Of a stretch of 42,715 nucleotides of DNA, positions 9,830 to 17,531 are shown piece by piece. The translations under genes and the position numbers were made by a program. The DNA is taken from NCBI GenBank assembly GCA_944391435.1, contig CALXTP010000041.1, forward strand, positions 1-42,715, in the 5' to 3' direction. The number at the start of each line of letters is the position of its first letter. Positions within the stretch are counted from its first letter, which is position 1. Below the pieces are notes generated by a model that saw only the letters and a program-made list of their open reading frames with translations, was not told the origin of the DNA and ran no database searches. Source of the DNA: an uncultured Alphaproteobacteria bacterium. GTDB lineage: Bacteria > Pseudomonadota > Alphaproteobacteria > RF32 > CAG-239.

Positions 9830-10456
9830 TTATTTTATTACTTCCAAACGATTTTTTACAATATGGTCAATCAATCCGAAGTCTTTGGCTTCTTCCGGAT
9901 TCATAAAATTGTCCCTGTCCATCGCCTTCTCTATGACGGATAATTTGTTGCCTGTGTTTTCGGCATAAATTTTATTCAAACGCTTTTTTAATTCTAAAAT
10001 TTCGCGTGCTTGTATTTCAATATCCGAAGCCATACCTCTGGCACCACCGGAAGGCTGGTGTATCATAATGCGGGAATTCGGCAGGGAAAACCTTTTGCCT
10101 TTGGTGCCGCCGGCCAACAAAAACGATCCCATTGAGCAGGCCTGGCCGATGCATAATGTGGCAACATCACAAGAAATATATTGCATCGTATCGTACATGG
10201 CCAACCCTGATGATACTACTCCCCCCGGCGAATTTATGTATAAATAAATGTCTTTTTTCGGATTTTCCGACTCCAGAAATAAGAGCTGGGCACATACCAG
10301 CGCCGACACTTCATCGTTTACTTCTCCGGTTAAAAAAACGATACGCTCTTTTAACAGCCGTGAAAAAATATCAAAAGACCGCTCTCCCCGCGAGGTCTGT
10401 TCTATGACCATCGGCACCAGGGTGTTGTCATAAACTTCTAATGCGCTTTTGTTCAT
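9830..10456 (-). CDS. clpP: ATP-dependent Clp protease proteolytic subunit
   Basis: A 208-residue serine peptidase of family S14. The catalytic triad is visible as Ser108 (GQACSMGS), His133 ([10 protein letters not shown]) and Asp182 (MDRDNFM), with spacing as in characterised ClpP. The hydrophobic-pocket and head motifs ([18 protein letters not shown]) are intact. The ATG is preceded by AAAGG. There is no tig gene upstream; instead an unrelated VirB8-like gene lies beyond a 96-base gap, so the clpP promoter should be in that gap. Confidence 0.97.
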   Translation of the reverse strand: MNKSALEVYDNTLVPMVIEQTSRGERSFDIFSRLLKERIVFLTGEVNDEVSALVCAQLLFLESENPKKDIYLYINSPGGVVSSGLAMYDTMQYISCDVATLCIGQACSMGSFLLAGGTKGKRFSLPNSRIMIHQPSGGARGMASDIEIQAREILELKKRLNKIYAENTGNKLSVIEKAMDRDNFMNPEEAKDFGLIDHIVKNRLEVIK

Positions 10457-10552
10457 CTGCCTTTAATCCTTATATTTAACTGTAAATTACTGCCATGAGC
10501 ATATAATTGATATCATCAACAAATCGTAAACAAATGCAAGTTTTTTTCATGC

Positions 10553-11290
10553 TTATTCCCGTTTGCTTTTTATATTGTTGCCCATATATGACAGGTCGTA
10601 AGTCGTGATGGTCAAGCCAAACGGGTTTATCAAACCCAAATCTTTGTCATTGGCAAATTTGGTAAAATCAAAACTCATCCGCATGGTGGCTATCCAATAG
10701 CTGATAACAGGTTTCTCCTTTTCGGGGCTTTCTTCGGTGATGGTAAAGCGAACCTGCCAAAAATCAAAAGATACCGGATATATCATGGTTGTTTCAACTT
10801 TTCTTCTGATGCCTTTTTTTTGCAACATTTCAAAATACGGATATTCCGTATTCTTAAAATCCATATATACCCCGTCCGACGATGTCAGCTGGACGTATTG
10901 CTTATCGCCCAGACGATATTGCATTTCCTGCAAATCATCGCCGATTGTATAACGTTTGACAATATATTCGTTTAAAAGGCTTTCTGTAACCAAATCTCCG
11001 GCAAAAGCCTCGCTCTGCGCCGCCTCCATGTGCGTTACCTGATAACGGTCGTAATCTATCTGCAGCGGCATAATTTTTGTTTTTTTGAGCGGAATAAGAA
11101 TACACAGCAAGCTGCCCAAAATCATACTCGTACACAGGCTCAAACAGGAAATTACAACCAAAAAACGCGACGTCCACAAAAAACGACGTTCAGGAAACGC
11201 CCTGACATTTACTTTTTCCGGATAGTATCCCAATTCGTCTTTGGGCGCTTTTTCCTTGTATTTAAACAGCGTATAAAAAAGATTAAACAT
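10553..11290 (-). CDS. VirB8-like type IV secretion inner-membrane protein (isolated)
   Basis: A 245-residue protein with a cytoplasmic N-terminus of about 45 residues, one membrane helix (FLVVISCLSLCTSMILGSLL) and a periplasmic domain. The domain starts IPLKKTKIMPLQIDYD and ends INPFGLTITTYDLSY, closely matching the start (PLK...V.VD) and end (NP.G..V..Y) of VirB8/TrbF NTF2-like domains. VirB8 proteins nucleate the inner-membrane part of type IV secretion systems. The start at 11290 has GGGAG about 10 bases upstream; in-frame codons further up would add an unlikely extension. No other virB gene is visible, so the partners must be elsewhere or the protein has another role. Confidence 0.7.
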   Translation of the reverse strand: MFNLFYTLFKYKEKAPKDELGYYPEKVNVRAFPERRFLWTSRFLVVISCLSLCTSMILGSLLCILIPLKKTKIMPLQIDYDRYQVTHMEAAQSEAFAGDLVTESLLNEYIVKRYTIGDDLQEMQYRLGDKQYVQLTSSDGVYMDFKNTEYPYFEMLQKKGIRRKVETTMIYPVSFDFWQVRFTITEESPEKEKPVISYWIATMRMSFDFTKFANDKDLGLINPFGLTITTYDLSYMGNNIKSKRE

Positions 11291-11427
11291 TGTTTGATTT
11301 TCTCCCTGCCTTTTTTCGCTTACAGCATATTTTACATTAAAGTTGTATAAAATCAAATAAAATACTACCAATTAAAAAATATTTAGTGTAGATGTTTATT
11401 AAATGATATTATTTGAGGGAAAGCCTG

Positions 11428-13287
11428 ATGAAAAAGATTATTTGTATTTTAGGAGGTATTGCAGGCGTGCTGACAGCCTGTTCAACTACTACGCAACAAG
11501 AAGTTCCCGTTGTTGAAGCTCCGGTTATGTCCGCTTATTATTCCGACTGGGACAGGGCTGTACGGGCGGATGTTGACCTGCAGAATATGTATGTCGGAAC
11601 GCCATCACAGATATCGCGCCCCATAGATATGTATATGGCTATGGCTTTAGCCCTGAAATATAACTATACACGCCGTCTGGCCAGCTATCAGGAAAGCCTT
11701 ATCAAGGGCAATATAAATCCGGCTTCCTTGCCGACCATGGCCGAAAATCTGGGATATGATAATTCCACAAACTCACGTGCGACTCCGGCTGACCTGAAGT
11801 TGTCATGGAATTTGCTTGATCTTTCCTCTTTGTATTATCAAAACAGTTTTGCCTCGCAAGAAATTGCTGCACAAGAGCAAAGCCGCAAAGTGGTTAACAA
11901 CATTTTGCAGGAAGCGCGTTCGCTTTATTGGAAAGCTTTGGCTGCGCAACGCCTTATTCCGGTTATTGACGACATGAATGAATATCTTATCCGGGTTGTT
12001 GATGAACTTAACGCCCGTTCAAACGAGATGCTCAAAGAAGGCAAAACCCCTTCTACGAATCTGCTGTTGAAAAAAAGAAAATATCTTGAAAGCGTACGAG
12101 AATTAGCTGCTTTAAAAAAAGAGCTTGATACGGCACAAGCTGAATTTGCCGGTTTTCTGGGGTTTTATCCCTCTACCGAAATAAAGCTGGCCGGCTCAGA
12201 ATACGGAAATTTTGCCATTCCCTCCATGCGTGCCAAAATTCAGCAACTGGAGTGGCTGGCGTTAACGAATCGCCCCGAGCTCCGGGCTTTTGATAATATG
12301 ACGGATAAATCCGAGCTGGAATTAGTAATTAAAGATTTTGAAAATGTGGATAACAGCGATTACCGCCAAGATCCAAACTATTATAACCGCAAGTGGGCAA
12401 AAGAATCCAATGATTTGGCCATGACAGTGTTTGAAGATATCCGCTATTCCGGTACAGGCACTTATAATTCTTTGGCAAGGCAACGTATGACCAATATTAT
12501 CCTGAACCAGGTCTATCTGTCTTGGGCTATGTATCAATCTGCCGTGGAAGATTATCTGCTTAATATGAGTGTCGCCACAACGTCGGAGGATATTGCCGAG
12601 GACATAACGGATAAAGAAGGGAGCAATAAGGCCGTCAGCCACTTAGAATCGGCAAAAGCCATTATTGATGAGGCGCGGGCTTTCCTTTCTTATATTGATG
12701 TGCAGGAGGCTATCGGACAACTGTATGCCAGTATAGGCATGGATGCCATTCCGGCAGATATGCTGGCTGATTCACCTTCTGTTCTGGCCGTTCAAATCAA
12801 AAAGACTCTGGATAAATGGCAAGACGGCATTTTTGTCGTGTCGCTGCAAGGAGCCAGTACGACTTTGACTTCTCGCAAACCGCCGGTTGACGTGTCTTCC
12901 AGCAAATTGGTGCCTAATGTGGTTGTCAGCACGGATTCAGATGTCAACGTTACAATTCCGGCAGAAGCTTTCAGTTCTATTGCCTGGAACGGAGATTATT
13001 CCACATCTGCCGGCTCTTTAGATGATTCAGGGCTGCCTGCATGGCTTAAATATGATGAAAAGTCGCGTACTTTTACCGGACACCCGTCACAGGACGACGA
13101 AGGTACATATAAAATTAAAGTTTATGCCACGGACAAGACCGGTAATTCTGCGGTTTTGGGTTTTACCATCACGGTTGAAAACCTCTATATCCAGACAATG
13201 GAATATAAAGGCCTGACCGGCTATAGAAGGGCTAAAGTATATCATAAATGTACACCGGGTGCACCTTGTGCCAAAGATGATATTTAG
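11428..13287 (+). CDS. TolC-like outer-membrane lipoprotein with C-terminal Ig-like domain
   Basis: The 619-residue protein has a lipobox (LTAC, Cys18). Residues from about 50 to 450 look like an outer-membrane efflux protein: long amphipathic helices, a WNLLDLSSLYYQ strand in place of the usual WxLFD motif, and LALTNRPELRAF, a common TolC-family signature. Residues from about 495 to 585 form an Ig-like, putative He_PIG/cadherin-like domain (PAWLKYDEKSRTFTGHPS, then GTYKIKVYATDKTGNSAV). A short tail has two cysteines (CTPGAPC). TolC proteins form channels across the outer membrane for exporters; an appended Ig-like domain is not usual. A GAGGGA site fixes the ATG at 11428. The downstream glycosyltransferase-like gene starts 11 bases later. 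Confidence 0.72.
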   Translation: MKKIICILGGIAGVLTACSTTTQQEVPVVEAPVMSAYYSDWDRAVRADVDLQNMYVGTPSQISRPIDMYMAMALALKYNYTRRLASYQESLIKGNINPASLPTMAENLGYDNSTNSRATPADLKLSWNLLDLSSLYYQNSFASQEIAAQEQSRKVVNNILQEARSLYWKALAAQRLIPVIDDMNEYLIRVVDELNARSNEMLKEGKTPSTNLLLKKRKYLESVRELAALKKELDTAQAEFAGFLGFYPSTEIKLAGSEYGNFAIPSMRAKIQQLEWLALTNRPELRAFDNMTDKSELELVIKDFENVDNSDYRQDPNYYNRKWAKESNDLAMTVFEDIRYSGTGTYNSLARQRMTNIILNQVYLSWAMYQSAVEDYLLNMSVATTSEDIAEDITDKEGSNKAVSHLESAKAIIDEARAFLSYIDVQEAIGQLYASIGMDAIPADMLADSPSVLAVQIKKTLDKWQDGIFVVSLQGASTTLTSRKPPVDVSSSKLVPNVVVSTDSDVNVTIPAEAFSSIAWNGDYSTSAGSLDDSGLPAWLKYDEKSRTFTGHPSQDDEGTYKIKVYATDKTGNSAVLGFTITVENLYIQTMEYKGLTGYRRAKVYHKCTPGAPCAKDDI

Positions 13288-13298
13288 GAGTTTGCCGC

Positions 13299-14873
13299 GT
13301 GTTTGGTTTTGCCTTGAAATATCCGTTTCAGGCAACGGGAATATTTTGCCTGCTGTTATATGTTACGGCAGGCTTCTTTTTTAATGCTACTCCATTATCC
13401 GGCGAGGAAATATCTTATTTGCTTATTGCTGTCATGCTGCCTCTTTGCTGCAATGACTTTTATCACAAAATCACCCTTTTTATTTTTTCCCTGATTTTAT
13501 TTTTGTTTTTTCAACTCTCAGAAACGGACTGTCCTCTTTTTTTATGGGGTATGGCCTTTGCTTTGCTTATTGCTTTTACCGTACTGGAACAGAAAGACTT
13601 ATTCCACTTCTTGTTTGCTATTATCATGGCTTCTTTTTTATGCCATTTGGCTTATGTGCAGGCAACAGCAACAGATGTGCGCCAACATGATTTACAAGGT
13701 ATTTTTTTATATATGACCGAAATTACCCGCGGCGGAATTAACTGGCGCAATTTTAATCCATGGAATATGTATTATTTGTTTCACCAGCCATTGCATTTTA
13801 TTCTTTGCAGCTATTTATACCAGCTGGGGCTATTTTTATGGAATTCCTCGGCGGCCGCACGCGAATCGTTGCAGTATCTTTCCTTATTTTTGGTTACCGC
13901 AACTTCTCTTTTGGCTGTTTTGATTCTGTACCGGTTGAAGTTCCCGTCAAAATTATTGGCGGCGGGCGGCCTGCTTTTTGCCTTTCATCCGGTTTTCTTT
14001 TTATTTTCCGGTTATATTTCCGACGATGCACCTGTTATGTTTTGGAGTGTTGCGACAACGTATTTTTTGCTTTGCTGGCATGATAGCGGATTGAAAAGCC
14101 ATTTGATATGGGCAGCCGTTTGTTTCGGATTGGGAACGTTAACAAAGTTATCTATGTTGCTAATGGTTCCGGCCATTGTTTTCTTATTTGTTTATAAACT
14201 TGTTGCCTGCAAAACCGACCGTTTGCTTTTGTTTCAAGATTTGTGCTTATTTGCCATTGTTGCCATTCCATTGTCTTTGATATGGGTTATGCGCAACCAT
14301 ATTTTATACGATATGCCCTTTTACAATGTTCCGGATACGGCTCCGGCGGGACAAAATTTTAAAACGCTCGGGCTGAGCGAAAGAATTTTTGATTTTTCGC
14401 AAATATTTTCACCCTTTTTGAGTGTTCCGCAAATTGTTGATGCAAATATTTGGCTTGCTATTTTAAAAACTGAGCTATTCGGAGAATGGAATTTTGCACT
14501 GGTTAATTCCGCAATTTTTATTCCGGCCTATATATTATATATATTAAACATAGTGCTGAAGGTTTGTCTTGTTGCCGCTTTTTTGTACAGCATCATTCTT
14601 TTGTTGCGCAAAAGACTTGCCTTTTCTCCCATTGCTGCATTTTTCCTTATCCAATATCTGACTGTTTGGATTTATTGTTTTAAGTATGCGATGGATTATC
14701 CTTATGCCTGCTCAACAGATTATCGCCTATTTGCCCAAATTCTGTTACCAGAGATAATCCTGGCTTGCTGGCTATGCCGGGTGTTTCTCCCTATCAAAAA
14801 AAATTCCTTGCCGTTAATTTTTGCGGCTGCCTATGCATTGTTAACAACAACTATTTATATGAGCATTCTTTAA
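13299..14873 (+). CDS. Polytopic membrane protein, GT-C glycosyltransferase-like
   Basis: A 524-residue protein with at least ten hydrophobic segments. An early extracytoplasmic loop holds an acidic DVRQHD motif; a later loop has YISDDAPVMFW; GLGTLTKLSMLLMVP precedes a membrane helix. These resemble the loop and helix arrangement of GT-C (PMT/ArnT-like) glycosyltransferases, but the assignment is from general pattern, not a diagnostic motif. The start is GTG at 13299 with TAGGAG 9 bases upstream. It is translationally close to the TolC-like gene. It ends only 4 bases from the convergent DUF2155 gene, and no terminator hairpin is visible between them. Confidence 0.6.
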   Translation: MFGFALKYPFQATGIFCLLLYVTAGFFFNATPLSGEEISYLLIAVMLPLCCNDFYHKITLFIFSLILFLFFQLSETDCPLFLWGMAFALLIAFTVLEQKDLFHFLFAIIMASFLCHLAYVQATATDVRQHDLQGIFLYMTEITRGGINWRNFNPWNMYYLFHQPLHFILCSYLYQLGLFLWNSSAAARESLQYLSLFLVTATSLLAVLILYRLKFPSKLLAAGGLLFAFHPVFFLFSGYISDDAPVMFWSVATTYFLLCWHDSGLKSHLIWAAVCFGLGTLTKLSMLLMVPAIVFLFVYKLVACKTDRLLLFQDLCLFAIVAIPLSLIWVMRNHILYDMPFYNVPDTAPAGQNFKTLGLSERIFDFSQIFSPFLSVPQIVDANIWLAILKTELFGEWNFALVNSAIFIPAYILYILNIVLKVCLVAAFLYSIILLLRKRLAFSPIAAFFLIQYLTVWIYCFKYAMDYPYACSTDYRLFAQILLPEIILACWLCRVFLPIKKNSLPLIFAAAYALLTTTIYMSIL

Positions 14874-14877
14874 GCTA

Positions 14878-15681
14878 TCAGTTGTCCTGTTGCAGCTTTT
14901 CCATCTCGGCATCTATGGCCGCATTCCAGCCATCATCGGTTATACCGCCGTTTTGAGTACCGTCTTCAGCCTTCGGAGCATTTTTCTTTTCGCCCTGTCC
15001 GGCACCGGCTTCCTGAATTTTCATAAACTGCAACAAGTTCTGCGGCTCATCGCCTTCTTCAATATCGCTCACATAAGAAGTTGACGACTCGGATATGTAT
15101 CGGGGCATTTCTTTAATATCTTTTTCTATATCCCGGTCTTCCGTCGTAAAATCTTTGATGTGAATGATGTTTTCCTGCGGTTTGTCCAGCTCTTCTTCCT
15201 GTTCTTTAATTTCCGGCTTTGCCTTGCCCAACAACACATCTTTGCCCGGCAGATTATCCCGTGCGGCCAATTCTTCCGGAGTCAGCAGTTTTGTGCCGTC
15301 TATCTCTGCATCTACACATTCCAGCAGCCAGACATCATATATAGGGTGTTCTATGGCATTAATCCCCGGCGTAGAGGATAACAACCAGCCTCTGAAAATA
15401 TTATATTCGTCCGTACCGAAACTTTTATCCGCTACATCCACAAAGGCAAAATTCTCCGGCGTTTCTTCTGCCGGGCGCTTTTTACACGCCCGCAAGACCA
15501 GAGAAAAATCTCCGAAGGTAATTTTGGAGTTAACTGGAACGGTTATTTTATTAACCCGCCCCGTTACTTTGTCCATTGCCTGCATTAAAGCCGCATTTGT
15601 CGCAATTTCCGCTGCATTTGCGGCAGAAGCCAGACACAGCGCTATGCTGCCGGCTATCAGCCATTTATTCCTTTTGGTCAT
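14878..15681 (-). CDS. Secreted DUF2155-family protein
   Basis: A 267-residue protein with a clear signal peptide (cleavage after AANAAE near residue 24). The DUF2155 core follows: MDKVTGRVNKITVPVN, LRACKKRPAEETPENFAFVDV, then FRGWLLSSTPGINAIEHPIYDVWLLEC. This family is largely alphaproteobacterial and of unknown function. The C-terminal third is low-complexity, acidic and not conserved in type. It begins inside the mlaD gene (17-base overlap), so it is translated as part of the mla operon. That supports a role in outer-membrane lipid homeostasis, by association only. Confidence 0.85.
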   Translation of the reverse strand: MTKRNKWLIAGSIALCLASAANAAEIATNAALMQAMDKVTGRVNKITVPVNSKITFGDFSLVLRACKKRPAEETPENFAFVDVADKSFGTDEYNIFRGWLLSSTPGINAIEHPIYDVWLLECVDAEIDGTKLLTPEELAARDNLPGKDVLLGKAKPEIKEQEEELDKPQENIIHIKDFTTEDRDIEKDIKEMPRYISESSTSYVSDIEEGDEPQNLLQFMKIQEAGAGQGEKKNAPKAEDGTQNGGITDDGWNAAIDAEMEKLQQDN

Positions 15682-16123
15682 TTCCGGTCACCATAAAAAT
15701 AATTTCACCAACCATATCTTCCAAAGATTTCGCATCTTTTGTATTTTCAGCAACGCTTCCCGGCAATAATTTTTCTGAGGAGGTTCCCGGCTCTATTTTG
15801 ATAAATTTATCGCCCATAAGCCCATCGCCGGCCACCGAAACAACACTGTCCACAGGTAATGATATTTCCGGCATGAGACTCATCGTAACATCCACCATAT
15901 AATCATTAGGATTGATTTTTTGCGACAGTACCGTTCCGACTTTAATGCCGTTTATTCTAACATCCGCACCGACATTTAGTCCGCCGACTTTTATGAATTT
16001 GGCGTTTATTTCATATCCTTTCACAACTTGCAAATCGGAAACGTTGTACGCAAAAACCATAAACAAGGCGGCCACCGCCAAAACTACCAATCCCATTATT
16101 GTTTCAACAGGTCTTTTATTCAT
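15665..16123 (-). CDS. mlaD: MlaD, MCE-domain phospholipid transport protein
   Basis: A 152-residue protein: a short N-terminus (NKRPVETIMG), one membrane helix (LVVLAVAALFMVFAYNV) and one MCE domain (YEINAKFIKVGGLNVGADVRINGIKVGTV) ending with GDGLMGDKFIKIEPG. This is the standard MlaD layout of a single helix anchoring a hexameric lipid-binding ring to the inner membrane. It lies 11 bases after a second MlaD-like gene and overlaps the DUF2155 gene. In most bacteria mlaD is next to mlaE and mlaF; neither is in this window. Confidence 0.88.
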   Translation of the reverse strand: MNKRPVETIMGLVVLAVAALFMVFAYNVSDLQVVKGYEINAKFIKVGGLNVGADVRINGIKVGTVLSQKINPNDYMVDVTMSLMPEISLPVDSVVSVAGDGLMGDKFIKIEPGTSSEKLLPGSVAENTKDAKSLEDMVGEIIFMVTGNDQKE

Positions 16124-16134
16124 CTCAAACTCCT

Positions 16135-16653
16135 TTAATTTGCTAACATCTCATCTGCAGCATCCGTTTGCGGTGCCTGCTTTTGTTTGCTTTTTCCCAT
16201 GGATATCATCCTGTCTAAAAGTTCTTCCAAAATCATCGCGTCCTGCGTATAGCTGATTTCCCCCTCAGCGGGTATAAAATCCTCAGAACCGCCGACATCA
16301 ATTTCAACATATTTGCCGCCGACGAGCCCGAAGCTGACAATTGACGCGCTGCTATCTTCCGGAATTTTATATTCCTTGTCTATTTCCAACGTCAATTTGG
16401 TACGAAAATTATTATCCAACACGGCGGATGTTACCCTGCCGATATCCACACCGGACAGGCGTACGGCGTCCCCGACATTCAATCCGTCAGTCCGGCCAAA
16501 ACTGGCATAAACATTATAGGTCTTCCCTAAGCCTTTCCTTTCAATTGATGCGTTATGCGAAACGGTAATAAACACAGCAACCAATATCACGCATAACGAT
16601 ATTATCCCGATACGGATAGACTTAAGTTCTTCTTTGGTATATTTATCTTCCAC
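16135..16653 (-). CDS. Second MlaD-like MCE-domain protein
   Basis: The 172-residue protein has the same architecture as the neighbouring MlaD: a membrane helix (IGIISLCVILVAVFITV) then an MCE domain (YNVYASFGRTDGLNVGDAVRLSGVDIGRV) ending in FGLVGGKYVEIDVGG. It is clearly a paralogue but diverged, with a longer, polar C-terminus (KSKQKQAPQTDAADEM). As the first gene of a three-gene minus-strand unit, it could form mixed rings with MlaD or serve a separate MCE system. Which of the two is the functional MlaD is not decided by sequence alone; the downstream copy is the closer match. Confidence 0.82.
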   Translation of the reverse strand: MEDKYTKEELKSIRIGIISLCVILVAVFITVSHNASIERKGLGKTYNVYASFGRTDGLNVGDAVRLSGVDIGRVTSAVLDNNFRTKLTLEIDKEYKIPEDSSASIVSFGLVGGKYVEIDVGGSEDFIPAEGEISYTQDAMILEELLDRMISMGKSKQKQAPQTDAADEMLAN

Positions 16654-16811
16654 CTAGAATCTCCCCATTTTGGTATTTGGCAATTTTTTTTATTTTATAT
16701 TCCATAAATAATTTTTTGTCATCAAAGTTTTCTATCTTTCATACAAATTGTGAAAATTTTAAACATTTTTTGCTATTTGTAATCACAGAATACAGTTATC
16801 AGGGTTTATTC

Positions 16812-17531
16812 ATGATTGAAGTTAGTAATATTTCCAAAACATTTGGCAGCAAAAATGCATTAAATGATGCTTCCTTTACGCTTCGCCCCGGCGAAATTGC
16901 AGCTCTTATAGGGGAAAACGGGGCGGGAAAATCCACCTTGATGCGCATCATGTCCGGCTACCTGCAAGCCGACGGCGGATCGGTGCTTATCTTTGGCAAA
17001 AATGTTGAATATGACAGACTCGGTGCATTGTCGCACATCGGGTATGTTCCGGAAATATCTTCGCTCTACGGCGATATGACCGTGTATGATTTTTTGCGTT
17101 GGATTGCCGGGTTGTGGCAGATTAAAAATTACAATGAGGCTATTTTTGATGCGGCACGGCATATGCAGATTGTGGAAGTGCTTACCGATAAAATAGACAG
17201 CTTGTCCAAGGGATTTAAAAAACGCGTAGAGATTGCCTCTGCCTTGTTACACACTCCGGATTTGCTTATTTTAGACGAGCCTACCGACGGGCTTGACCCA
17301 AACCAAAAACATGACATCCGTCAGTTTATGAAAAAATATGCACAAAAGAATATCGTTTTGGTTTCCACTCATGTTTTGGAAGACGCCAATATTGCCGACC
17401 GGGTCATTATGTTGGCAAAAGGTTCCGTTTTAAGGGATACATCCATTGATGAATTTAAAAAAGTTTCGCATCATAAAGACCTGAGCGAAGCTTTTCGTAT
17501 TTTGAGCAAACAACAGCAGGAGCAGAAATGA
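16812..17531 (+). CDS. ABC transporter ATPase, GldA-like
   Basis: A 239-residue nucleotide-binding subunit. Walker A is at 34-42 (GENGAGKST), the Q-loop region reads IGYVPEISSLYGDMTV, the signature is the ABC-2 exporter form LSKGFKKRV, Walker B is LLILDEPTDGLDPNQ, and the H-loop is VSTHVLED. The start at 16812 has CAGGG about 8 bases upstream. Its stop overlaps the next start as ATGA, so it is coupled to the permease. A 158-base AT-rich gap before it, shared with the divergent mla unit, should hold its promoter, though I could not find a well-spaced one. Confidence 0.92.
   Translation: MIEVSNISKTFGSKNALNDASFTLRPGEIAALIGENGAGKSTLMRIMSGYLQADGGSVLIFGKNVEYDRLGALSHIGYVPEISSLYGDMTVYDFLRWIAGLWQIKNYNEAIFDAARHMQIVEVLTDKIDSLSKGFKKRVEIASALLHTPDLLILDEPTDGLDPNQKHDIRQFMKKYAQKNIVLVSTHVLEDANIADRVIMLAKGSVLRDTSIDEFKKVSHHKDLSEAFRILSKQQQEQK

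Noticed and set aside
10507-10519. Palindrome TTGATATCATCAA upstream of clpP
   Set aside because: It is short and AT-rich with no clear promoter elements at fixed distance, so it may be chance.
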